Part shown: piece after piece, positions 1-11,935 of the stretch
How the letters are laid out: each line of letters starts with the position of its first letter
How positions within the stretch are numbered: position 1 is the first letter of the stretch
NCBI RefSeq assembly: GCF_013368755.1
Contig: NC_049566.1
Location: forward strand, 4,914,394 to 4,978,393
Direction: 5' to 3'
DNA from: Talaromyces rugulosus
Lineage: Eukaryota > Ascomycota > Eurotiomycetes > Eurotiales > Trichocomaceae
Length of the DNA: 64,000 nt
Notes under the pieces: generated by a model
Databases searched by the model: none
What the model was told of the DNA's origin: nothing
The model's input: only the letters and a program-made list of their open reading frames with translations
Program-made: the position numbers and the translations under genes

Positions 1-757
1 AAGAAAAATTAGATATTATCTTTGAATAGCTAATTCTAACAAATATCTATAATATATAATTTTTTCTTGGAGCCAGTAGATACATTTAATGATATCTTAA
101 GAAATACTTAGATGTTATAATACTAATAATAGAATTATTAAAAAAAGATGAACTATTTAATTAGATAATAAGAAGATAATAATCTTTTAAAAATATTAAA
201 GAACTTATTAAAATTATATTAATCTTATAACTATTTAACCTGGAATTATAAAGTATTCTATGAATAGATATATCTAGATATACTCTTAGAATAATCTATA
301 AACAAATTAATGAAAAGAGAGAAATATAGATTATTATATTCTACTTAAGAAAGTTTATATTAATAGAAATTAACTATGATATCTATAATTAAGAATTACT
401 TATAATAGTTTAAGTATTTTAATAATAGTAACACTATCTCTAAGGAGTAAAATATAAAATAATTATTAAAAATAATTATTATAATTTGAAGTATTTTATG
501 ATAATAAAAGAATTATTTAGAAGATAAATATGATAGGCTAAAGAATTAGCTAAATTTAATTACAGGATTAAATATATTCTAGGAAAATAAAATATAGCTA
601 TAGATATATTAAGTAGACAACTAGATTACATGATTAGAATAGAATTTCCTAAGATAAATATTCTGTAAGAAGAATTAGGAGTTCTATGCTATAATCATAA
701 TGTAATCATTGTAACTGTAATAAGAGTTATTAATAATAATCTATTCTATGAATGAAT
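1..757 (+). pseudogene. Gypsy A fragment 1: decayed RT/RNase H of a Ty3/gypsy element
   Basis: Very AT-rich DNA without a long open frame. Read through its many TAA/TAG codons, positions about 480-640 give the end of a gypsy RNase H domain: a KELxRR-type block, then a tract ending in ILSRQLDY, which corresponds to the usual DALSRRPD signature. Nearly all stops are what CAA, CAG or CGA would become by C-to-T change, which is the RIP pattern. The piece continues left beyond the window and is cut at its right end by the hAT insertion at 766. Its continuation is found at 4588, 15691 and 24181. No function is expected. Confidence 0.75.
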
Positions 758-775
758 ATATCAGGTAGTCTTCCG

Positions 776-920
776 CACGACCCAGTAAAACCCAGACCCA
801 ACCCAGACCCAACCCAGACTGGGTTGGGTTTTGGGTCAAACATGTCGACCCAGTAATGGGTCTGGGTTGGACTGGGTAACCCAGTACTGGGCCTGGGGCC
901 CCAAATTGGGTTACAAACAT
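776..920. repeat. Left subterminal ACCCAG/TGGGTC repeat array of hAT copy 1
   Basis: About 145 bp in which ACCCAG, AACCCAG and their complement TGGGT(C/T) recur in both orientations, ending in a GGGGCCCC palindrome. Such clusters near hAT ends are commonly the transposase binding sites (as for Ac and Tam3); that role is inferred here. The same array lies at 8123-8268 in copy 2. Confidence 0.8.
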
Positions 921-1049
921 AACAAATATACCAAGAATTCTAATTGCATAACTTATGCATTTTGTAGTTGTATTTTTGAGTATTTACTTTACAGATTTAT
1001 TAGGAAAAAAGGTAAAAGAAAAGCCTTTATTTAGAATTTACATATTTAA

Positions 1050-3663
1050 CTAATGATATTCAAATATATCATCTTCCCGGCTCTTACGTTTCCGCCCTGA
1101 TACCCGTGTCTGTGTACAGGTTGGTGGTAATGACGGTGAGCCTGGACTATCTGGTTCAGCAGCAGATAAGGAAGTCGTATCTAGTCCTATATCCTCCATT
1201 TCATTCTCTGGTCCATTTTCTAGCTCATCCTCTTGCTCCTCTGTATCACTAATTGGATTGATCTCATCCTTGTTAAGCTTCTCTTCCCTTTCTTCTTTCG
1301 CCGCCTCAAGCTCATCCTGTGAGAAGAATTTTTCAAGAAGCTTTGCTTCCTGTGCCTCTATATCGAATTTGGATGTACAAAGAAACATCATCAACTCCTC
1401 AATCGTCTCGGTCTTCATTCTCCCACGACGATAGTGACAAACATCTCGAGCAGTATTAAAGAGGCGTTCCACTCCTGCACCAGTGGCTGGGAAGGAGAGC
1501 GCATCTCGCGCAAGGGCGGCAATAGCTGGAAAGCGATATTGATGCTCTTTCCAAAAGATAAGTGGCCCAACAGAAACAGTATCTAGTTTAAGATTAGTGA
1601 ACTAGCAATACATAGGTAGTGGATAATCACTGACCACTATCAAGATATTGACTAATTTCATCAGTCATCGCTCGTGGCTGTATATCCTTTCCATCAAGCA
1701 TCTCCTCCAGCCTTGAGCTTGGTTGAGCTGCAGTGTGAGAGCTGTATGCATCCTGGCTTTGACTTTTTACTTGCGCTTGGTATGGGATGAGGGCTTGCTG
1801 AAAGGCGTTGCGATAGATATCTCGCCACTTCTGATCCCAATCGCTAGAGAGAAAGAATCTAAATTTATTCACTGGTGCAAGCATCGTACTGACGGCATAG
1901 ATATGCCCTCGAATAGTATCGGTTTGAGCGTAGTACTCATCAAGCTTGGTCCGTCCAGCGTCCAGTGCGTCCAGCATTTGTTTCTTCCATGGGACACGCT
2001 TCCGTTGTAGCTGTGTCTGTGATCGCTCAAGATGATCAAAAAGTCGGTTGTAAATCTTGAACACATAGTGGGCAGTGACGTCTCGAGTCTTTGATAACTG
2101 GGTTGTATAATCGAAGAACGGCTCAGTGATACAGAGAAGATAGTCAATTTGGCGCCACTCGTGCTCGCTAAGTAGCATCTCCTCACAGTCATACTCTGCA
2201 CAAAATAAAGAGAAGATAGCACGTAGCCGTTTGGCCCGGCGAAGCATAAGAAATGTAGAATTCCATCGTGTTTTCACATCTTGGATGGGAACAATCTTGA
2301 CGTTTGTTGTCTGAAGATTGTAGAATGTCTCTCGGCGCTGGGGGCTTGCATTTATATAAATTGCAAGATAACGTACTTTGTTCAATGTAGAAGAGATCTG
2401 ACATTGCTTCGCATTCTCTTGAACCAGCCTGGACTGACTCTCTGTCCACTTTGTCTCCGCGGATTCATTGGATGGAACTGCCTTAATCCGAACAAGAAGC
2501 TGATTAAGACTGAGCTGGATAACATGGGCAAGGCATGGTATTCGTGTAATAATGACACCATCTGATAAAGCTTGTTGGAGAGACGCAGCTAATGCCTTAT
2601 TGTTTGATGCATTATCTGTGGTCAGCCCAAACACTCTATCTTCAATGTTGTTCTCTACCAGGGTTTCCATCAGAACACCACTTAAGTAAGACCCCGTATG
2701 TGTACCGTGAAGTGGCTTAAAACCAAGAAGCACCTCACGATAAACCCAATCACTGTCGATAAAATAACCAGTGATCGCCATAAATGCCTGCGAGAATGGA
2801 GATGTCCAACAGTCAAGCGCAATAGATATCTTTGAACCAGCAGGTAGCGTACGAAGAACCCGCTGCTGCCGGTCTTTGACCAAGCTCCCTAATCGGCGAC
2901 GGATTGTATCGGCAGACGGGATCACTGGAGCGACAAGAGCAGAACGCGCTTTGTAGATAATCCGCTTAAATGATGGATGCTCGATGAGGTGGAATGGTAG
3001 CCGATTGAGAGTCAGGAATTGCAAGATATCGTCTTCCCAGTCCTCTTGTAAAAAGGGTATATCTGCTGAGATTTCGCCCTAGGAAGACATACCATAGATT
3101 AGTATCTAAGTATCGTTTCACAGTCTAAAACATACCTCTTTTTGGAGAAACTTTGTAATCTCTGCCTTCTTTCCCTTCTCCGACCGTAGGCACCCAGCTG
3201 TCTTCAGATGTTTCTGGATTGTTGATGTGCCGTGATACTGCGCTTTGCCGGAACTGTTCAGACTCAGGGAATAAGGATGCTCAAGAATCTTTCCACAGCG
3301 TTTGCACATGACCTTTGGTGTGCCATCTACACCCTCAGCAACCTGGTTGTAGCTATTCCAGATCACCGTGTGGCGATGTGAATCCCAGTTGATCTTTCTT
3401 TTCCGCCCATAGTCCGTCTGTAACCACCAGTCGATAAACTCGTTGTGTGACATCTTGTCGTAGAGAACAAACCTATTCCGGCGATCAGGTCCAACACGTA
3501 TCAAAGAAGGAGGAACGAGGAGGTCATCTGGCCGGTGGAAGCCAGAATCAATTGTATGATGACTTGCGGATGGAGTGATTTGTTGCGTTGAGAGAGATGG
3601 AAGATCATCAATATCTCCACTATAAAGTGACGATGTGAAGTCGGAAAGCTGGCTTTGAGACAT
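1050..3663 (-). CDS. hAT transposase (copy 1), BED finger to hATC, 3 exons
   Basis: Cut-and-paste transposase of the hAT superfamily. Start at 3663; exons 3663-3136, 3078-1635 and 1582-1050, giving about 834 residues. Intron 1 (3079-3135) has GTATGT, a TACTAAT branch site and CTAG acceptor. Intron 2 (1583-1634) has GTCAGT and CTAG. The N-terminal exon holds a BED-type zinc finger (CKRCGK ... HLKTAGC). The central exon has the RNase-H-fold blocks LDCWTS, TTDNASNN (catalytic Asp region), PCLAHVIQL and TRWNST. The last exon has the hATC dimerisation block with AxGAGVERLFNTARD (catalytic Glu) followed by an acidic tail and a basic KRKSR stretch near the C-terminus. All frames are open, so this copy is probably active. 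Splicing is predicted, not proven. Confidence 0.88.
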
Positions 3664-4429
3664 GACAAAAGATATGTAAGCATCACGAAGGGGAGAGGTA
3701 AAGGGAAAATATGAATAACATACTGAGATGGAAAAGCACTACAATTAGAAAAATGAGAAAAATGAGAAAGTCAAGTTAATTGATATGTCAGATGGAATGA
3801 ATCCTTGTCCTCTCATTCATTGGTTTGGTATACTGATATTATGTGGACCTAATGCATTATCCCTGTAATAACCCAGTAATAGCCCAGAGACAACCCAGAG
3901 AACCCAGTCAAGGCCCAGTCAAACCCCAGTCAAACCCCAATTCCCACCCCAGTTTCCCCAAGCCTAGCCAAAAAAATTCATCCCGTCCTACTTTCAAAGT
4001 TGAAGCCTTCGACTTAAATGTAGATATCTAGGTATTCTGACAAGCGTCGGAATTATCAATAGAACGGTTTGATATTCTGACAACAGTAGAACATTTAAAC
4101 AGTTCAATACATTCTAATATTCCCCGAAATATTTATTTGATTCATGTAGAAATGTATAATGTGTGAATATATGTTTAACATATATAACTACATCGGTACG
4201 ACGATAGATGCGCATTTTCCCACCACACCGTAGATACGGCCTTTCCATGTAGAACGAGGCATTGTAAAAGATAAGCAACAGTGAATTCGATATGCCCTTT
4301 TCATATTTAAGAAATTCCTTAAAGATTTCATTGATTTCCTGGTAGAAAGTGTTCTATTTCAGTGTAAACATCAAAACGGGAAAAATGACGGCGTGTAATT
4401 TAAATAATTATACCATAATTTATGCCGGA

Positions 4430-4574
4430 ACTGGGTCGAAATGGGTTATTTCTGGGTTTTCTGGGGCCCCAGTGACTGGGCCTGGGTTGGGCCTGGGTTA
4501 TGAAGCTTCGACCCAGACCCAGACCGGGTTGGGTTTTGGGTCGTGACCTTCGACCCAAAATGGGTTATGCGGAA
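4430..4574. repeat. Right subterminal TGGGTT/ACCCAG repeat array of hAT copy 1
   Basis: Mirror counterpart of the left array: dense TGGGTT, CTGGGCC and ACCCAGACC motifs within 140 bp of the right terminus, including a GGGGCCCC palindrome as on the left. Equivalent array in copy 2 at 11778-11922. Confidence 0.8.
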
Positions 4575-4587
4575 GTCTAATATCAGG

Positions 4588-4697
4588 AAATCAATAAGGA
4601 TTAAAAAATATAAGAAGAATTACAAGCTGGACAAGTTATGAAAAATATTCAGAAAGACTTAGTGATATAGAATGGAATGATTAGAGTACCATAGAAT
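4588..4697 (+). pseudogene. Gypsy A fragment 2 (linker between insertions)
   Basis: A 110-bp AT-rich piece between the right target duplication of hAT copy 1 and the left LTR of gypsy 2. By position it continues gypsy A between its RNase H (1-757) and integrase (15691) parts. It is too short and decayed to identify on its own. Confidence 0.5.
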
Positions 4698-4908
4698 TGT
4701 GAGGCCGTGAGACCTTCGGGACGCACCAGATGCCGCACCTCGCTACACTAGCCTCACAGAGGGTTGCCAAGCCACTAATGAAGCGGTATATATATACTGA
4801 CCTTCACACAGGGATTGCCGAAGGTCAGCAATCAATTTAACTACCTAGCGAACCATAGCTTTACTATCAAATCCAACTCTTGCCTGCTCTCTATATAATA
4901 TCCTCACA
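4698..4908 (+). repeat. Left (5') LTR of gypsy 2
   Basis: 211 bp, TG...CA ends, containing TATATATATAC about 90 bp in. Paired with 15475-15685. This copy is the less mutated of the two. Confidence 0.93.
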
Positions 4909-5035
4909 TTCTAATTACTCTTTACCTTCAAGAAAAAGACTAGCAAGTTTCAGAATTATAGTTACTACCAAAAGCATCCCTATTCCCACTAATACCACCG
5001 AATGTTCCATACCAGCAGCAGAAATCCAACCCAGC

Positions 5036-6190
5036 ATGTCGGAAACATTAGATGGATATAGTAATAGGAAAGAACCAGTAATAGAACTAGAAGAGAATTA
5101 TTCTACCAGTGAAGACCTGGATCTAGGGATGGTACAGCCACCCTTAGAACAGGAACTAGAGAATATATCAATAGAAGAACTTGAAGCCATAAAAACCCAG
5201 CTGGACCAAGAGCTCTATATCACGAACCTAAAATAGCAGATCCTACAAATCCAAGCGCAGCTATATAGCGCACCAGCGCATAAGAACCAAGACACTAGAA
5301 CCCCCGACAGCAGCGCTCATAGGGAAAAGAGACCCTGAACTGATACGATTCCTGCAGAGAAGCGCCCCTTGAGATTCAAAATAAAGGACCCCTATAGTGG
5401 GAAATCCCTGACCGAACTCGAGACATTCATAGGATATATAGAATCATGGTTCAGTAGATATCCAAAATAGTATAACCAATATCCATACTATAAAGTTGGC
5501 GAAGCTTCGGACAACCTAAGCTCTAAGCAATTTCTTAACTTCAATATATACCAGAAGAAGAAGGAACCAGAATCTATTATTTAAAAAGACTTTAAAGCAT
5601 ATCTATAGCAACTGTTTCATAATCCTAAGCTTCTTCACATTATTACCACACAAGATCATAATGATGCCAGGTAGTTGGAGGATCAATTAATATAAGAATT
5701 TACCCACTACCTACAAACTCTCAAAAACTAGATAGATATATAGTATAGCAAAGAACAGTATATAAAGCTTCTTATAGTAAAGGTTCTACAGCCTATCTAA
5801 AATAAGTTGTAAAAGTATCTAAAGAAACCCTGAATATATAAAGACATCATGCAATTCCTATAGAAGCTGGAAGATACTATACCTAAACATCAAAAGATAA
5901 GAAATTCCTAACAGTAGAATAGTCACAATAGCAGTGGTAATGAATACTAGGTAGTCCTAAACTATCACCACGCTGAAGTGAGACCCCCCATAGATAAACA
6001 TAGGAAGGATAATCAGTTCTTCCAAAGAGACAAGGCCGCTGTAGGTAGAAGTAGTAACAGAAATCTAAAGAAAAAGGAACGTGGAAAGTCTAAAGAAGAT
6101 TAGACTAGGTCTATCTATAACTATTATAGCAAGATAAAATACTAGAAAAGGGAATACTATAAAAAGAAGTTTAATAAAACGCAAAAGGCG
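5036..6190 (+). pseudogene. gag of gypsy 2 (RIP-broken)
   Basis: Opens with ATG at 5036 (MSETLDGYS...), stays open to a TAG at 5234-5236 (a CAG-to-TAG type change) and continues in the same general reading through many further stops. The first part is acidic and Glu/Asn rich. Near 6115-6170 a degenerate Y-x2-Y ... K-REYYKKK stretch sits where a CCHC zinc knuckle would be. The position directly inside the 5' LTR supports gag. No intact product can be made. Confidence 0.65.
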
Positions 6191-8112
6191 TCTAAACTAT
6201 TAAAAAACTAGGACTCCAGTGTTTACATATAGCAGCTATACTAGGAATAGCTTATAAGAGAGATATAGAGAAAGAGCAACTGTTAATAATAGAAATAGAA
6301 CTCCCTAAGCTATTAGAAACTGCGAAGATATAGATCTTTATTAATAATAATATCTAGGATAATTTTATAAACTAGGAACTCGCTAAGAAGTTCACTAGAA
6401 CTACTAGAAAAGCCCCCAGGCTAGTAAAAGCTATTAATAGATAAGTTGTCTAAATATATAGGCAATGCTATATAGATATAAAAGTTATAGACTTTAAAGG
6501 GCTAACCTGAATAAACAGACACCCTCTTTATACAGTAGATATTGATAGATATAACATAATCCTTAGTATGTCCTAGTTAAAAAAGATAAATCTTGATATA
6601 GATTAGATCACAGGGCGATTTAGATACCGGGACTGTGCATTGGCTAAAAAGATAGAGACTATATCTTTCTATAAAGCATATAAAAGCCTGATAGCTAGGT
6701 ACATAGTATACTGGATAGACCCTCAAAACATATCAGAATTAGGCTTGCGCTTATATACCGCTCGTATCCTATAAGGGAATAACAGGACACATATCTAGAA
6801 AGCACCGTTAGATATAGAAATGTTTGGAATAGATAAGCTTCAACTGCCAGATTATCTATCCAACTATGCAGATGTATTCTTAGAAAGAGCTGTTAGTATA
6901 CTACCTAAACATGCAGAGCATGACTATATTATAGACTTAGAACTAGGGATAGCTCTTTTTTATAAACCTATATACAGGCTCACAGAAACTAAATATAAGG
7001 TCCTAAAGAACTACCTAAGTAAAGTATAGAAAAAAGGTTAGATTAAACTATCTAAAAGCCCAATAGGAGCCCCTATCCTTTTTATATCAAAAAAAGATAG
7101 TGAGCTCCGACTATATATAGACTATTAGGGACTTAATGCAATCATAGTAAAGAACCATTACCTAATTCCCCTGGTCTAAAAGACATTAAACTGCTTTACT
7201 AGCACAAAGTATTTTATTAAGCTGGATCTAAAAGATGCATATCATCGTATCAGAATCTGAACAGAGGACGAGTGAAAGACCACTTTCTGAACCTGTTATA
7301 GCCACTTCAAATACTAGATGATGCCATTCGGCCTTGTAAATACACTAGCCACATTCTAAGCATATGTCAATAAGGCAATGTCGAACCTATTAAATACCTG
7401 TATAGTAATATATCTAGACAATATAGTCATATATTCAGCCGACCTGCAGATATATAAAGCCTAGGTATAGGAAGTTATAAGCCAATTGAGAAGCTATAAC
7501 TTATATTATAAGCGAAGCAAGTGTAGCTTTAAAGTGAATACTATAGAATATCTTAGATTTATTATAAGCTTATAAGGAATAATGATAGACTTAGACCAGG
7601 TTTATACTATTACAGAATAGCCTGAACCGCGGATGGTTAAGAAGATCCAGTTATTTTTAGGATTTGTAAATTTCTATTATAATTTTATATATTAGTTCTC
7701 GCGCATATCAGCACCGCTATCTAAGGTGATTAAAGGTCCTGTAGAGAGAACAAAGTGTAATAGCCAAAAAGATAGCATTATCTAAAGATTTAATATAATC
7801 TTAGAAGCTAAAGAATCCTTTTTGAGCTTGAAGCAAGTGTTTTAATGTAAATCTATACTAAAATATTATAACTTAACACTCCCGATTCATATAGAAATAG
7901 ATGCTTTGGGTAAAGCCTTAGGAGTGGTAATTACTTAGCTGTTTAAAGATTCTTAATAATATCTGATAGCCTTCTGGTCCTGGAAGCTTAAAGGACTAGA
8001 GGTGCGCTATAAAGTATATAATTCAGAACTTTTAATAGTAGTAGAAGCTTTTAAGCACTAATAGTAATACCTAGAAGATAGCCAATATACAATTAAGATT
8101 CTAATAGATCAC
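6191..8112 (+). pseudogene. pol of gypsy 2, part 1: protease, RT, RNase H (RIP-broken)
   Basis: The only longer open piece (6820-7029) contains the pre-RT linker with DYLSNYADVF and YKPIYRLTE. Downstream, through stops, come the RT blocks GAPILFISKK, LRLYIDY, FIKLDLKDAYHRIRI, MMPFGLVNT and a YLDN box where YLDD is expected. These are followed by the RNase H start (IEIDALGKALG; VYNSELLIVVEAFKH). It breaks off at the hAT copy 2 insertion and resumes at 11936. Stops are consistently TAG/TAA/TGA where Gln, Trp or Arg is expected, the RIP signature. Confidence 0.85.
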
Positions 8113-11100
8113 TAGTCTTCCGCACGACCCAGTAAAACCCAGACCCAACCCAGACCCAACCCAGACTGGGTTGGGTTTTGGGTCAAACATGTCGACCCAG
8201 TAATGGGTCTGGGTTGGACTGGGTAACCCAGTACTGGGCCTGGGGCCCCAAATTGGGTTACAAACATAACAAATATACCAAGAATTCTAATTGCATAACT
8301 TATGCATTTTGTAGTTGTATTTTTGAGTATTTACTTTACAGATTTATTAGGAAAAAAGGTAAAAGAAAAGCCTTTATTTAGAATTTACATATTTAACTAA
8401 TGATATTCAAATATATCATCTTCCCGGCTCTTACGTTTCCGCCCTGATACCCGTGTCTGTGTACAGGTTGGTGGTAATGACGGTGAGCCTGGACTATCTG
8501 GTTCAGCAGCAGATAAGGAAGTCGTATCTAGTCCTATATCCTCCATTTCATTCTCTGGTCCATTTTCTAGCTCATCCTCTTGCTCCTCTGTATCACTAAT
8601 TGGATTGATCTCATCCTTGTTAAGCTTCTCTTCCCTTTCTTCTTTCGCCGCCTCAAGCTCATCCTGTGAGAAGAATTTTTCAAGAAGCTTTGCTTCCTGT
8701 GCCTCTATATCGAATTTGGATGTACAAAGAAACATCATCAACTCCTCAATCGTCTCGGTCTTCATTCTCCCACGACGATAGTGACAAACATCTCGAGCAG
8801 TATTAAAGAGGCGTTCCACTCCTGCACCAGTGGCTGGGAAGGAGAGCGCATCTCGCGCAAGGGCGGCAATAGCTGGAAAGCGATATTGATGCTCTTTCCA
8901 AAAGATAAGTGGCCCAACAGAAACAGTATCTAGTTTAAGATTAGTGAACTAGCAATACATAGGTAGTGGATAATCACTGACCACTATCAAGATATTGACT
9001 AATTTCATCAGTCATCGCTCGTGGCTGTATATCCTTTCCATCAAGCATCTCCTCCAGCCTTGAGCTTGGTTGAGCTGCAGTGTGAGAGCTGTATGCATCC
9101 TGGCTTTGACTTTTTACTTGCGCTTGGTATGGGATGAGGGCTTGCTGAAAGGCGTTGCGATAGATATCTCGCCACTTCTGATCCCAATCGCTAGAGAGAA
9201 AGAATCTAAATTTATTCACTGGTGCAAGCATCGTACTGACGGCATAGATATGCCCTCGAATAGTATCGGTTTGAGCGTAGTACTCATCAAGCTTGGTCCG
9301 TCCAGCGTCCAGTGCGTCCAGCATTTGTTTCTTCCATGGGACACGCTTCCGTTGTAGCTGTGTCTGTGATCGCTCAAGATGATCAAAAAGTCGGTTGTAA
9401 ATCTTGAACACATAGTGGGCAGTGACGTCTCGAGTCTTTGATAACTGGGTTGTATAATCGAAGAACGGCTCAGTGATACAGAGAAGATAGTCAATTTGGC
9501 GCCACTCGTGCTCGCTAAGTAGCATCTCCTCACAGTCATACTCTGCACAAAATAAAGAGAAGATAGCACGTAGCCGTTTGGCCCGGCGAAGCATAAGAAA
9601 TGTAGAATTCCATCGTGTTTTCACATCTTGGATGGGAACAATCTTGACGTTTGTTGTCTGAAGATTGTAGAATGTCTCTCGGCGCTGGGGGGCTTGCATT
9701 TATATAAATTGCAAGATAACGTACTTTGTTCAATGTAGAAGAGATCTGACATTGCTTCGCATTCTCTTGAACCAGCCTGGACTGACTCTCTGTCCACTTT
9801 GTCTCCGCGGATTCATTGGATGGAACTGCCTTAATCCGAACAAGAAGCTGATTAAGACTGAGCTGGATAACATGGGCAAGGCATGGTATTCGTGTAATAA
9901 TGACACCATCTGATAAAGCTTGTTGGAGAGACGCAGCTAATGCCTTATTGTTTGATGCATTATCTGTGGTCAGCCCAAACACTCTATCTTCAATGTTGTT
10001 CTCTACCAGGGTTTCCATCAGAACACCACTTAAGTAAGACCCCGTATGTGTACCGTGAAGTGGCTTAAAACCAAGAAGCACCTCACGATAAACCCAATCA
10101 CTGTCGATAAAATAACCAGTGATCGCCATAAATGCCTGCGAGAATGGAGATGTCCAACAGTCAAGCGCAATAGATATCTTTGAACCAGCAGGTAGCGTAC
10201 GAAGAACCCGCTGCTGCCGGTCTTTGACCAAGCTCCCTAATCGGCGACGGATTGTATCGGCAGACGGGATCACTGGAGCGACAAGAGCAGAACGCGCTTT
10301 GTAGATAATCCGCTTAAATGATGGATGCTCGATGAGGTGGAATGGTAGCCGATTGAGAGTCAGGAATTGCAAGATATCGTCTTCCCAGTCCTCTTGTAAA
10401 AAGGGTATATCTGCTGAGATTTCGCCCTAGGAAGACATACCATAGATTAGTATCTAAGTATCGTTTCACAGTCTAAAACATACCTCTTTTTGGAGAAACT
10501 TTGTAATCTCTGCCTTCTTTCCCTTCTCCGACCGTAGGCACCCAGCTGTCTTCAGATGTTTCTGGATTGTTGATGTGCCGTGATACTGCGCTTTGCCGGA
10601 ACTGTTCAGACTCAGGGAATAAGGATGCTCAAGAATCTTTCCACAGCGTTTGCACATGACCTTTGGTGTGCCATCTACACCCTCAGCAACCTGGTTGTAG
10701 CTATTCCAGATCACCGTGTGGCGATGTGAATCCCAGTTGATCTTTCTTTTCCGCCCATAGTCCGTCTGTAACCACCAGTCGATAAACTCGTTGTGTGACA
10801 TCTTGTCGTAGAGAACAAACCTATTCCGGCGATCAGGTCCAACACGTATCAAAGAAGGAGGAACGAGGAGGTCATCTGGCCGGTGGAAGCCAGAATCAAT
10901 TGTATGATGACTTGCGGATGGAGTGATTTGTTGCGTTGAGAGAGATGGAAGATCATCAATATCTCCACTATAAAGTGACGATGTGAAGTCGGAAAGCTGG
11001 CTTTGAGACATGACAAAAGATATGTAAGCATCACGAAGGGGAGAGGTAAAGGGAAAATATGAATAACATACTGAGATGGAAAAGCACTACAATTAGAAAA

Positions 11101-11927
11101 ATGAGAAAAATGAGAAAGTCAAGTTAATTGATATGTCAGATGGAATGAATCCTTGTCCTCTCATTCATTGGTTTGGTATACTGATATTATGTGGACCTAA
11201 TGCATTATCCCTGTAATAACCCAGTAATAGCCCAGAGACAACCCAGAGAACCCAGTCAAGGCCCAGTCAAACCCCAGTCAAACCCCAATTCCCACCCCAG
11301 TTTCCCCAAGCCTAGCCAAAAAAATTCATCCCGTCCTACTTTCAAAGTTGAAGCCTTCGACTTAAATGTAGATATCTAGGTATTCTGACAAGCGTCGGAA
11401 TTATCAATAGAACGGTTTGATATTCTGACAACAGTAGAACATTTAAACAGTTCAATACATTCTAATATTCCCCGAAATATTTATTTGATTCATGTAGAAA
11501 TGTATAATGTGTGAATATATGTTTAACATATATAACTACATCGGTACGACGATAGATGCGCATTTTCCCACCACACCGTAGATACGGCCTTTCCATGTAG
11601 AACGAGGCATTGTAAAAGATAAGCAACAGTGAATTCGATATGCCCTTTTCATATTTAAGAAATTCCTTAAAGATTTCATTGATTTCCTGGTAGAAAGTGT
11701 TCTATTTCAGTGTAAACATCAAAACGGGAAAAATGACGGCGTGTAATTTAAATAATTATACCATAATTTATGCCGGAACTGGGTCGAAATGGGTTATTTC
11801 TGGGTTTTCTGGGGCCCCAGTGACTGGGCCTGGGTTGGGCCTGGGTTATGAAGCTTCGACCCAGACCCAGACCGGGTTGGGTTTTGGGTCGTGACCTTCG
11901 ACCCAAAATGGGTTATGCGGAAGTCTA
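8113..11927 (-). mobile_element. hAT DNA transposon, copy 2, nested in gypsy 2
   Basis: 3815 bp, same ends and organisation as copy 1, flanked by an exact 8-bp duplication TAGATCAC (8105-8112 and 11928-11935). The only difference from copy 1 that I could find is one extra G in a G-run near 9686-9691 (six instead of five). Because flanking duplications differ between the copies, this is an independent insertion and not a segmental duplication. Confidence 0.95.
8397..11011 (-). pseudogene. hAT transposase (copy 2), frameshifted by one G
   Basis: Same gene structure as copy 1 (start 11011, BED finger, RNase-H core, hATC end at 8397). The extra G at about 9690 splits the central exon into a 278-residue upstream part (to 9536) and a 241-residue downstream part (from 9699). 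The frameshift falls between PCLAHVIQL and TRWNST, so the catalytic Glu block is lost. It may be non-autonomous and rely on copy 1. A homopolymer sequencing error is the alternative explanation and cannot be excluded. Confidence 0.85.
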
Positions 11928-11935
11928 TAGATCAC

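Larger units (their letters stand above)
766..4579 (-). mobile_element. hAT DNA transposon, copy 1, with 8-bp target site duplication
   Basis: The ends are near-perfect inverted repeats (TAGTCTTCCGCA on the left; the complement of TAGACTTCCGCA on the right). They are flanked by an exact 8-bp direct repeat ATATCAGG at 758-765 and 4580-4587, the duplication length expected for hAT elements. The 3814-bp element encodes one transposase on the minus strand (1050-3663). Long non-coding ends are packed with TGGGTC/ACCCAG motifs. The interval 3664-4430 inside the element holds promoter-side DNA and another ACCCAG cluster at about 3865-3960 but no gene. The element is nearly identical to copy 2 at 8113 and inserted into gypsy A. 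It appears autonomous. Confidence 0.95.

Noticed and set aside
766..11927. The 3.8-kb direct repeat (766-4579 and 8113-11927) as LTRs or a segmental duplication
   Set aside because: Each copy has its own TIRs and its own different 8-bp target duplication, so they are independent hAT insertions.
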